64,000 nucleotides of DNA from Atherinomorus stipes (Eukaryota; Chordata; Actinopteri; Atheriniformes; Atherinidae): the NCBI GenBank assembly GCA_023101725.1, contig JALJCO010001239.1:62001-126000 (forward strand), in the 5' to 3' direction. Positions within the stretch are counted from its first letter, which is position 1, and each line of letters begins with the position of its first letter. The notes below the pieces were generated by a model. The model saw nothing but the letters and a program-made list of their open reading frames with translations. It was not told where the DNA came from and did not search any database. Below, one piece after another: positions 25,614-64,000 of this stretch. A program made the translations under genes and the position numbers.

Positions 25614-26279
25614 GCTGTCCCGATCCCACTTACTCACGTCCGATACCAACACCAATACCACAGGTCAAGTGTTGGCTGATACCCGATATTGATACTTAGC
25701 TGTGTTTTGTGCAAATTTGCCTGATAATTGATTTTATTCTTGGTTTATGTTCCGTATGTCTCTAAAAACTAATTTAACAGGTTAATGAAATAAGTTCATA
25801 ACAGTAATTATGAGGAAAAAAGACCCATTCATTATTTATGGAAGAGGATTAGGGCCACTCAAAAAAAAAAAAAAAAAAAAAAGAAACAAAATTCTGAGAT
25901 TAAAGTCAGATTTCGGCCTTTTTCAGAAATTGAAAAAAAAAATCCCGTATTTTTTTTTATGTTCTGGGAGAAAGTCATAATTCTGAGATTAAACTGAAAA
26001 AAAAAAAATCCAGAATTTTTTTTTTTTTCCAGTGGCTCTAATCCTCTTCCGTTATTATTCACCACTGATTATGATGAGTTTTAAACTTACAAAGTAATTA
26101 ACTTTCTTAATTTATAAAATAATTTCAAATAAATTCAGACCCAGTCAGGAAGAAGTGCTTAAAAGAATAGCTGGAATGGATTTCCTGGATGGTCAAATTT
26201 TGATGCGATCCGATCCGATCTGCACTTTTTAACCAATATCGGCCCGATATCCGATACTGGTGTCGGATCGGGACAGCCC
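25614..26279. mobile_element. hAT-like element flanked by 14-bp direct repeats
   Basis: Ends GGCTGTCCCGATCC and the inverse of GGATCGGGACAGCC. The flank CTAAATAATGCTAC occurs directly on both sides (25600-25613 and 26279-26292, sharing the final C/T of the element). The middle contains opposed poly(A)/(T) arms about ggattagggccact. No transposase. Confidence 0.7.
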
Positions 26280-26373
26280 TAAATAATGCTACATGTGGAA
26301 TTATTATTCATTCCTACATTTGTGCGGCTCTGTTTCTGCATGTTAAATTTATGTTTTTTTATAAAGGTATGTA

Positions 26374-27832
26374 CCGTATTTTCCGGACTATAAGTCACTT
26401 TTTTCATAGTTTGTCTGCTCCTCCTTATATATATTGAAATATGTGCAATTAAGCATATTTTAAATGTTAATTCAGATTGTCTGACATGAACCAAGGAGTA
26501 AACATTACCGTTTAACGCCACCAGAGGGCGCTCCAGGATTGCTACAAAAGCAAAGATCCAAAAATGTCATTTTCTCAGCGAGCGGATTTCTGGCGGTGTG
26601 GTGGAACAAATCCTCAAAAAACATGTTTATCCTTTTTAATTATGATGTTTACGATAATTTACAGATATTAACTTTAGAACCTGAGTGACTGGGAAGTTTT
26701 ACCAGTCAAATAGAGGCCTAAATAAAAAAATTGGAAAATGGCCATATTTCATCAAACGGATTAATTTAATACATTGCTTAAGTTCTTGAACACAAGTTTC
26801 TATTTTTTGTTCCTGCTGATGTCACCAGAGGGGCTTTAGGACTAAGATGGGGAGCTTGATGAACTTGCTTACTGAGAACTTGCTAGCTTGTTATGCTAAC
26901 TTAGCACATCCAGCCTCCATGGTATGTTCTGTGTTACCTTAACGTACCAGACCCATGTTCAGCCTGTTGTTCTGTGTGCCATTATCCATGAGCACCATGT
27001 ATCGAATATCGAACAATGCAGAGTTTTTCATTTATATTTATTAACTTGTTTTGTGACGATGAGCTCTGTGTTGAAAACTCAGTGGATCTGCGTTGGACTA
27101 CATTCAGGGAAAGAGAGGCAGAAAAGACCTTCATGGAATGGGTTTCCATGGCAACCAGCTGCATCCATCTCTACATCACCAAGTGCAATGTAAAGCGTGG
27201 ATGCTGTGGTGGAAAGCAGCCGCCACTGGACTTTAGAGAAGTGGGAGGCGTTCTCTGGAGGACCAATCACACTTCTCCATCTGGCAATCTGATGGAGAAG
27301 TCTGGGTTTGGTGGTTGCCAGGACAACGGTGCTTGTCTGACTGCATTATGCCAAGTGTAAAGTTTGGTGGAGGAGGGATTATGGTGTGGGGGTTCTCTTT
27401 CAGGAGCTGGGCTTGGTCCCTTAGTTCCAGTGAAAGGAACTCTGAATGCTTCAGCATACCAAGACATTCTGGACAGTTCCATGCTCCCAACTTTGTGGGA
27501 CCAGTTTGGAGCTGGCCCCTTCCTCTTCCAACATGACTGTGCACCAGCGCACAAAGCAGGTCCATAAAGACCTGGATGCAGAGTCTGGTGTGGAGGAACT
27601 GGACTGGCCTGCACAGAGTCCTGATCTCAACCCCATAGAACACCTTTGGGATGAATTAGAGCGGAGACTGAGAGCCAGGCCTTCTGGTCCAACATCAGTG
27701 TGTGATATAAAGGTATAGATATACTGTATATTTGTTTATTTATTTATTTTTTCAGTTTATATTAATATATTTTAAATATAGTTTTTCCTTTTTATAACGT
27801 ATTTGATGACTAATGCAACTTATAGTCCGGAA
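26374..27832. mobile_element. Element with CCGTATTTTCCGGACTATAAG terminal repeats, hosting a Tc1-like fragment
   Basis: Left CGTATTTTCCGGACTATAAG, right the inverse of ACTTATAGTCCGGAAAAT. These ends are those of a widespread vertebrate non-autonomous DNA element. The Tc1-like family C fragment 27128-27718 lies inside. No clear target duplication. Confidence 0.65.
27128..27718 (+). pseudogene. Tc1-like transposase fragment (family C)
   Basis: Shifting frames give MPGQRCLSDCIMPSVKFGGG, then GAGLGPLVPVKGTLNASAYQ, LWDQFGAGPFLFQHDCAPAH and EELDWPAQSPDLNPIEHLWD. The HDCAP and NPIEHLWDEL blocks hold the second Asp and the Glu of the DDE triad. At least two frameshifts; no terminal repeats, so truncated. 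Confidence 0.85.
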
Positions 27833-28730
27833 AATTTAATCATGGAATAAGCCCACTAGGCTTACTATGGTTTATGCACAATTTAGGCTCTTTTAATATA
27901 TGAGCTTTATCTTTGTTACATATACTTATGGGGGAAAAAAATTGCCAATTTACCTTAAACAGAGCTCAAACAGTACACAGTGAAAGTTACATACAGTGTA
28001 GGTATTCAGTATTTTTGGAAGTTGACCCAGACAAGGCACTAATAGTCAGTGTATCTGTGTTTCTGCTGAAATACTCTGACTTGCAAGTTTCATTAGTTAA
28101 TGATAAATCTCTAAAAAAGGCTCTGCTGATACCCCGCCTTTATATTCATCTGTGTTTAAACCAAATCACCATTGTAAATCTGAGGCAACATGCAGAGACA
28201 CGTGTAGCCAAACCTGGCCTAGCTGCAGCTCACCAGCCGATTCCTTCATGTTGGATCACTTCAAATTATTCATGATACAAATGACACACACAGACAGTCA
28301 CGCGTTACAAATGTGCAAACTGAGAAAAGGCTCGTCATTTCCCTCCATCTCTGAGCTGTTTCGGACAGCTAGGATTCGTGAGAATCAAAAAGCTCCAGGA
28401 TTCAAAACGATGAAAGAAAAACGGCGCCTGCTTTAGCCAAATTAGCATCAATGTGGTGGCACATCAAATTACAGCAACAAATAAAGGCATTTAATGTCTG
28501 AAAAAGACACCAAAGTCGGTTAATAAATCCCCAATAAATCCGACTGTGACACTTTGTTGGGCACGGTTTCAGTTCTCTGCCGTCATAGCTTATTAACAAA
28601 GAAGACTATGAACACCTGAGGTGTATTAGTTGCGTACTTTGTATGGACGGGTTGTGTAACGTCCTCCCCACAGAACCAGCTCCATCACCTGCAGCCGGAT
28701 TTTCTCCTCCTGACTCCCTCAGGGGGGAGT
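27833..28730. other. Intergenic sequence, nothing recognised
   Basis: Mixed composition with no convincing coding frame, terminal repeats or simple repeats. Confidence 0.4.
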
Positions 28731-28877
28731 AGAGATGTAACGATGTGAAAGTTTCATATCACGTTTAGTGTGACCAAAATGATCACGGTTATCACTGTTA
28801 TCGCAGTGTGATTGAAATCCCCTCCTAGCATTAAATATATCCAAAACGGGTCTAGACGTCTACTTTGTCCTTTTTAA

Positions 28878-30900
28878 AGGGACAGTACACCCACCGAGTG
28901 ATGGTCCTTCACTTTCTACTCGCCCTCATGCTGAGCAGGACTCTGGAGCACTTTTTTGATATCTCAAATGCAGCCGGAGATCCGGGGGGGGGGGGTGTTT
29001 CAGTTGTCTGCCACCTTTCATATAATAGAGGTGACCGGTGCTCGAAACAAAAAGGTCCATAAAAGTCCACAAAAACTTGTCAATATTCCTCCATACTGCT
29101 CGTCCAATGTAATCCAAGTGTCCTGAGTGGGTAGCGTCCAGAATTTACTGGACACGACATCATTTAGTAGATTTTTATAGTCTAAACAGTAAAACATCGC
29201 ACTTCCCTCATGCTCGTCCATGCAAGTTCACGACACTATGGAAGCTGCGGCAGACCAAACCAGATGAGATTGTGTTCTTTCCTTCTTTTTTTTAAAATCA
29301 ATAGCCAACCCCTCTTGAGTTTATCTGCTCTTAGCACAGATAATTGAGTAACGATATATATCTATCGTTAGGCGTGCCTGCGATAGATAAAAAAGAGCCT
29401 CGATAGGAGGTTTGATTTTCATTCCAGGCTATCGTGTAGCGTACTACTACAGTCATTACTCCCTCCTAACCAGGCATGCCCTGTCTCTAAATCCCGCCCC
29501 CTCTCAAACACAGCACCAGCATGTGAAGAATTGGCGCCACCGCATGGACGGAGGAGGAAATCTCCCCAGAAAAAGTCCCGCTTCTCCTTCACTGACTGGC
29601 GGCCGCCGCAGCCGTTTTCATCATCATCACCGTCAGGATGCCGAGGGTTAAAAACGTCCACATTTCTGAACTGACGCTGCAGCAGCAGGTGATGATGTCA
29701 TCTGCTGCTGCACCTGGACAGCACGCAGAGCGACGGGGGGGGCAGAGGCAGCGCAGCATCAGTGTGCAGTCTGAGGGATGAAAGGTAATGACTGATAAAT
29801 TAGCTTTGATATTACAAGTTGAAGACATTCCAATAAATATATTGATCAAGGTTCTGATCACTCTGTGGCTTTCAGAGGAGCCTTTCTTTGAGGTCTGTAG
29901 AGACTTCATGAGTCACGTGCATGCGTATATAGTATTAATGCACGATACAATCAGAAAGACAAACATGAACTACTCATGCCATTAAATAAAACATCTGAAT
30001 TCAGCATCATGTCAGAGGGAAGCTGCTTTCCAGCATGTAGATGCTGCAGTGGTGAGTTACAGCACCAAACCCTCTTTATCCTGATTTAGAAAGTTTCTGA
30101 TTATTTTAGATCTTAAATTCAAGTTTCCATCATCCATTGTCCAGAAACAAAGTTATTACTGATGCCATTTAAAATATCAAATACTTTATTTATTGCTATG
30201 ACATTGAAAAAAAATGTCTATTTGCTTCTGTTCTTTTATTAAACTGGAAAGCTTTAAGATTTTATTTTCAGAATTAAGATTTTTATAATTCATTTAGAGT
30301 TGTTTGTGTTTTAATCTGACACAGCTGTGTAATGTTACATGTCACGTTTAACTTTGACAAAACAATATTTGAATAAAATGAATCCTCTGATATCTTTAAA
30401 TCTCATTTAAGAGTAACAGGGAACATTTAAGATTGTCTAAAATAAAGATTTATTTTATATCACAATATATATATTTATATTGAACAATATGGGAAAATAT
30501 GGGAGTAATTATACATCCAGCACAATGCAAACAGCGAATTTCTTCTTCTACGCCTGCATTATTGGCAGAGTAGATGCTGAACGCTGTGCAGCGTCCGTAG
30601 TCTCGTGAACTCGCATGGATGGGGAAGTACGATGTTCTACGATTTAGACTATAAAAATCTACTAAATGATGTTGTTTCCAGTAAATTTTGGACGCTACCC
30701 ACTCAGGACACTTGGATTACATTGGACGAGCAGTATGGAGGAATATTGACAAGTTTTTGAACTCCATTATATAAAAGTCAACAGATAATGAACCCCCCCG
30801 GATCTCCGGCAGCATGAGATATTTAAAAAGTGCTCCAGAGTCAGCATGAGAGTGAGTAGGACATGAAGGACCATCATTCTGTGGGTGTTGCGTACTGTCC
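28878..30900. mobile_element. TTAA-type miniature element, AGGAATAGTT family, copy 3, split
   Basis: TTAA at 28874-28877; left AGGGACAGTACACCCACC. Right end GTGTTGCGTACTGTCC lacks the final bases and TTAA. Its halves join when 29339-30518 is removed, judged by comparison with 125-1020. Confidence 0.8.
29339..30518. mobile_element. 1.18-kb insertion with 6-bp AGCACA duplication
   Basis: AGCACA occurs at 29333-29338 and 30519-30524, while the intact family member has one copy. Left end GATAATTGAGTAACGATAT, right end TAATTATACATCC. The ends do not pair well and no coding frame was recognised; superfamily unknown. Confidence 0.55.
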
Positions 30901-31094
30901 AGTGCCTCCGTGGCCTTCTGCCGTGCAAACTGGGACTGCTGCTGCTTTTCCAGCAATGAGCAGCATCACTGGGAGTTTTTCAAAGTGCAGTAATCGGTCC
31001 CGGTTCTAACAATAACTAAAAATTAAAACAGTTTTACTAATCGTTGGGAATTTAATCACGGTTAATCATTTTATCTGGAATCGTTACATCCCTA

Positions 31095-31766
31095 GTGGAG
31101 AGCTGGTCGTTTTTAAATCTTCACCTTCACACAAAAAGAAAACTGCAGGTCTGAAAGACAAAAACCAGCAACAGGAGTTGCCATCATGTGCAAGACTGTG
31201 ACACGGAGCGCGGTCCTGCTTCACAAGCGGCGAGGGAAGATGAAGATAAAGGACGCTATTCAGACCGGCCGAGGCGCGGATGGCCAGCAGCCGGCAGCCC
31301 GCCTCAGGCCGAGCGGAGGGCCGAACGGTCACAAGCGAGCGCCGGGCTGAGAGGAAGTGCTTTCATGAAGACGGACTCCAGTTAGCAAAATCAAATCTGG
31401 AAGGGAAACGGAGTGGAAGACGCCAACTAAAAGTCTAATAGTCCCTTTTGTTCCTTTTAGTTTGAACCCAAATCTGTTTCAGAGATTTACCTGCTGATCC
31501 TTTATGTAGATAAACGTCTGTTAAGTGATATGTTTGAACCTGAGTTTCCAGTACAACATGGTGCTTTCACACCAATAAAACTGAGATATCCCTTTCCCTT
31601 ATTCATATTCCCTTTGTTTGTTAGCGTGATGTGATATCATTCGAGCCACTGATAACATTTAAAAACAGAGTTCTGCAGATAAAATTGGCTACGCTAATGA
31701 TACGAACGATGGATGGAGACTGTTCCCACCTGTTTGTGTTCAGGACCATCCTCAAAGTACCACCTA
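31095..31766. other. Intergenic sequence, nothing recognised
   Basis: Contains a G+C-richer patch at 31190-31380 without a recognised gene; otherwise ordinary. Confidence 0.4.
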
Positions 31767-33124
31767 CAGTTGTGTGAAAACTGTTTGCCCCCTTCCTGAT
31801 TTCTTATTTTTTTTGCTGATAACTGGCAGTGAGTCTTCTACAGCGCTGTGGAGGAATTTTGTTCCACTCATCTTTGCAGAATTGTTGTAATTCAGCCACA
31901 TTGGAGGCTTTTCCAGCATGAACCGCCTTTTTAAGGTCATGCCACAGCATCTCAATGGGATTCAGGTGGGGGCTTTGACTAGGCCACTCCAAAGTCTTCA
32001 TTTTGTTGTTCTTAAGCCATTCAGAGGTGGACTTGCTGGTGTGTTCTGGATCATTGTTCTGCTGCAGAACCCAAGTGCGCTTCAGCTTGAGGTCACCAAC
32101 AGATGGTCGGACGTTCTCCTTCAGGATTTTTTGGTAGAAGCAGAATTCATGGTTCCATTTACCGCAGCAAGTCTTCCAGGTCCTGAAGCAGCAAAACAGC
32201 CCCAGACCATCACACTACCACCACCATATTTTACTGTTGCTATGATGTTCCTTTTCTGAAATGCCGTGTTACTTTTACGCCAGATGTAATGGGACCTCCA
32301 CCTTCCAGAAAGGTCAACTTTTGTCTCGTCAGTCCACAGAGTATTTTCCCAAAAGTCTTGGGGATCATCAAGATGCTTTCTGGCTAAACTGAGACGAGCC
32401 TTTATGTTCTTTTTGCTCAGCAGTGGTTTTGGTCTTGGAACTCTGCCATGCAGCCATTTTTGCCCCCCAGTCACTTTCTGATGGAGGAGTCATGAACACT
32501 GACCTTAATTGAGGCAAGTGAGGCCTGCAGTTCTTGTACGTTGTTCTGGGGTCTTTTGTGACCTCTTGGATGAGTCGTCGCTGTGCTCTTGGGGTCATTT
32601 TGGTCGGCCGGCCCCTCCTGGGAAGGTTCACCACTGTTCCATGTTTTCACCATTTGTGGATAATGGTTCTCACTGTGGTTCTCTGGAGTCCCAAAGCTTT
32701 AGAAATGGCTTTGGAACCTCATTTGTTCCTGAATTTCTTTGGATCGCAGCATAATGTCTAGCTTTTGAGGATCTGCTTCATCAGGCAGGTCCTATTTAGG
32801 TGATTTCTTGATTGAGAACAGGTGTGGCAGTAATCAGGCCTGGGTGTGGCTAGAGAAATTAAAACTCAGCTTTCCAAAGATGCGATAAACCACAGTTAAT
32901 TTATGGGTTTTTTTTTTGGGGGGGGGGGGGTGTTACTTTTTCACAGGGCCATGGAGGCTTGGGTTTTTTTCCCCCTTACTAATAAAAATGTTCATTTAAA
33001 ACCTGAATTTTGTGTTTACTTGTGTTATATTTGTCTAATATTTAAATTTGTTTGATGATCTGAAACAAAACATGCAAAAAACATATGAAATCAGGAAGGG
33101 GGCAAACACTTTTTCACACAACTG
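31767..33124 (-). mobile_element. Tc1-like transposon, family B, copy 1
   Basis: TA at 31765-31766 and 33125-33126. Ends CAGTTGTGTGAAAACTGTTT and the inverse of CACTTTTTCACACAACTG. 1358 bp, structurally complete. A G-run at 32917-32932 lies near the right end. Confidence 0.92.
31826..32757 (-). pseudogene. Tc1-like transposase pseudogene (family B)
   Basis: In reading order: PRRGRPTKMTPRAQRRLIQE, then LWTDETKVDLSGRWRSHYIW, GGGSVMVWGCFAASGPGRLA, and PSQSPHLNPIEMLWHDLKKA. TDETK and NPIEMLW hold the first Asp and the Glu of the DDE triad. Frameshifts and stops break it into at least three pieces. Confidence 0.9.
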
Positions 33125-33636
33125 TATATGATATGGGAGTGTAAGTGGTTCAAAATAATCTGCAAAACGTGGTTATTTAACTTGATACGTGTATGTATCT
33201 GTGTAGACCTCCTGTGTGGATTCGTTTGCCTCATGTAATGACTAAAACTGGTTCACAACAGGCTGATTTCTCTACGCTGTGGCACAAAAGAACGAATAAA
33301 ACATGAAGACAGAAAAGGGAAGATCTTGGGTGAAAATGTGCAGAGGCAACTCTAAATTAGTGGGGTTCCCGACACCCATGAAACAGCTTCATTATAAAGG
33401 GATCATAAATAAGACAGTAGAATAAATAAAATAAGACAGAGATGCAACAGAAAAGGCAACACTGCTGGTTATCGTCTCCTCTCTCCCCCCTGCCTCTATC
33501 ACATTTTCCTCGTTTTGTAGCTGGTGCTTGTGTTTGGGCTGGAGACTGTCCTCTTCTCCTCGCGTCTCCCACTTGACCAGCCTACCTTTGACTCCCCACC
33601 TCCCTCTTTCTTTCTTCCTTTTCTTGCTCTCTAACT

Positions 33637-62759
<29,123 letters not shown>

Positions 62760-64000
62760 CTGAACACACGACACAAAAGTGGTTAGCAGATTATTGTGGG
62801 AATAGGATGGTGGGGGTTGTGCTGACACAAGTGAAAATCTATTTTCAAGTAGAACTAGACTCATATTCAGTTCTCCTTGTACATTTACTAACGCTTCATT
62901 AAGCATACTGTAAAAAAGAAATAAAACATACTATGTTAAGTGGTACATGTGATCCTTGACAACCACTTACAGCATATAACACTTGTGTCTGAACAGGAGA
63001 TAAATTGCATGCACTTTAGCTCATATGGAATAAATTTATATAAATATATATATATATAAAATACTGTGATGTGAAAAGTGTATCAAACCTGCACTGACTG
63101 AGATCTACATAATATCTATATTTCTAAAAAATGCAGCTGAATGCAGAATCAAATGTGTCCTGTCACTGATCAATACATGACTTTTACCAGTAAATGAAGT
63201 CAAAAAGTTTCTAATGTAAACTTTGCGAGGATGAGTTTCATTAGATTCTAATTTTTCGTTTGAATGCAAAATGTTAACGTGTCGCTGCTACATCACAGCA
63301 AACATGTTTGGCTCAAACTGATGCACACATTTCTACCAGTCAAAAAGTTCTTATGTAATAATCTAAAGGGTTTTTTTTTCCAATTCTTGTGTTGTACTGT
63401 ATTATAATATTATATCATCTTGTTTTTAACTGTTCTTTTATATTTCAACTGTTCTTCTATCTTTTGATATGTACAGCAGCTTTGAGTTTTATGAAAAGCA
63501 CTAAACAAATAAAATGTATTGTTATCATTATTATTATTATTATTAGGGATGCACAATAACCTTTTTTTTTTTTTTTAAACAATACGACAACCAACAAATT
63601 TCAGCTCCAAAAGGCAGATACAGATAACTGATAACACACATACATACCTATTCATGACTTCAATACTATAAACGAAAACAAAGACTAGAGATGCACCGAA
63701 ATGAAAATTCTTGACTGAAACCGAAAACAAAAAATGAGCAAACCAAGGCCGAAAACCGAAACACTGAAAGAAATTATTATGTGAATTATTAGAAGCATAG
63801 CATTTTTGGCTACGATGTGATCTAACCTCACTAAAATCAAGACACTGCAATAAATCATTTACAAAAGTACCAAAATATTTATTTACCACTGACATAACAG
63901 CTATGCACAATACAAATTAAAATGTTCAAATAAAATATTTAGTTTGACCCCACTCATGTGTACATTACATAATGCCTTTTAAATTTTTCTCTGTAGTACT
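62760..64000. other. prkaca intron 2 sequence to window end
   Basis: No match to the expected exon 2 (VKEFLAKAKEDFLKKWE-like) was found on the minus strand. A fragment ending in cacaataacctttttt at 63545 and agagatgcaccgaaatgaaa at 63686 looks like the edge of another hAT-like repeat. The upstream exons must lie beyond 64000. Confidence 0.6.

Larger units (their letters stand above)
28731..31094. mobile_element. hAT-like outer element (GATGTAACGAT ends) with nested insertions
   Basis: Left AGAGATGTAACGATGTGAAA, right the inverse of GAATCGTTACATCCCT. Subterminal atcacggtt stretches face each other on both sides. It encloses the TTAA-type copy 28878-30900, which itself encloses 29339-30518. 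Confidence 0.6.

Noticed and set aside
62760..64000. Search for prkaca coding exons 1 and 2
   Set aside because: No frame resembling the A-helix exon with splice sites was found, so they lie outside the window.

Overview
The window is vertebrate nuclear DNA, almost certainly from a teleost fish. It carries long introns, GT-AG splice sites, a CpG-rich promoter, fish-type Tc1-like transposons, hAT-like and TTAA-flanked miniature elements, and large microsatellites. The species cannot be named from the sequence. No bacterial, viral or CRISPR feature was found, and I found no undescribed biological system. The points of interest are gene-structure anomalies and an unusually dense, deeply nested set of transposable elements.

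Two genes are present, both on the minus strand and in tandem. The upstream one, 62759 down to 33637, is the catalytic subunit of cAMP-dependent protein kinase (prkaca type). Nine coding exons are present, covering residues about 37-351 of a 351-residue protein. The first two coding exons (about 36 residues) lie beyond base 64000. Every exon boundary was placed by splice sites and reading phase. Two features stand out: a GC-AG intron after the exon ending YIQ, and an 86-bp intron splitting what I recall as a single 165-nt exon in mammals.

The downstream gene, 24463 down to 11019, is samd1 (atherin). It has seven coding exons: a 387-codon first exon with the CpG-binding winged helix, four linker exons, and two exons encoding the SAM domain. 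The exon lengths sum to 1960 nt, one more than a multiple of three. The misfit maps to exon 2, where an acidic reading frame meets a stop and a second frame then leads correctly into exon 3. This is either an assembly error or a real frameshift. The pair prkaca-samd1, in the same order and orientation, is also adjacent on human chromosome 19.

Layout: 1-11018 lies downstream of samd1 and holds a TTAA element, a 56-bp-TIR element, a Tc1-like copy (4082-7742) with two further elements nested in it, and a hAT-like element with tandem repeats. 11019-24463 is samd1; its introns hold about 1 kb of AT repeats, a Tc1-like element (13943-17948) carrying several nested insertions, a hAT-like element with perfect 8-bp duplications, and a 21-bp minisatellite. 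24464-33636 lies between the genes and holds further nested elements and a Tc1-like copy. 33637-62759 is prkaca, with introns full of transposons and two LINE fragments. 62760-64000 is intron.

At least thirteen insertions flanked by TTAA, from about eight terminal-repeat families, are recognisable. This recurring theme suggests long-lasting activity of a TTAA-specific (piggyBac- or Kolobok-type) transposase in this genome.
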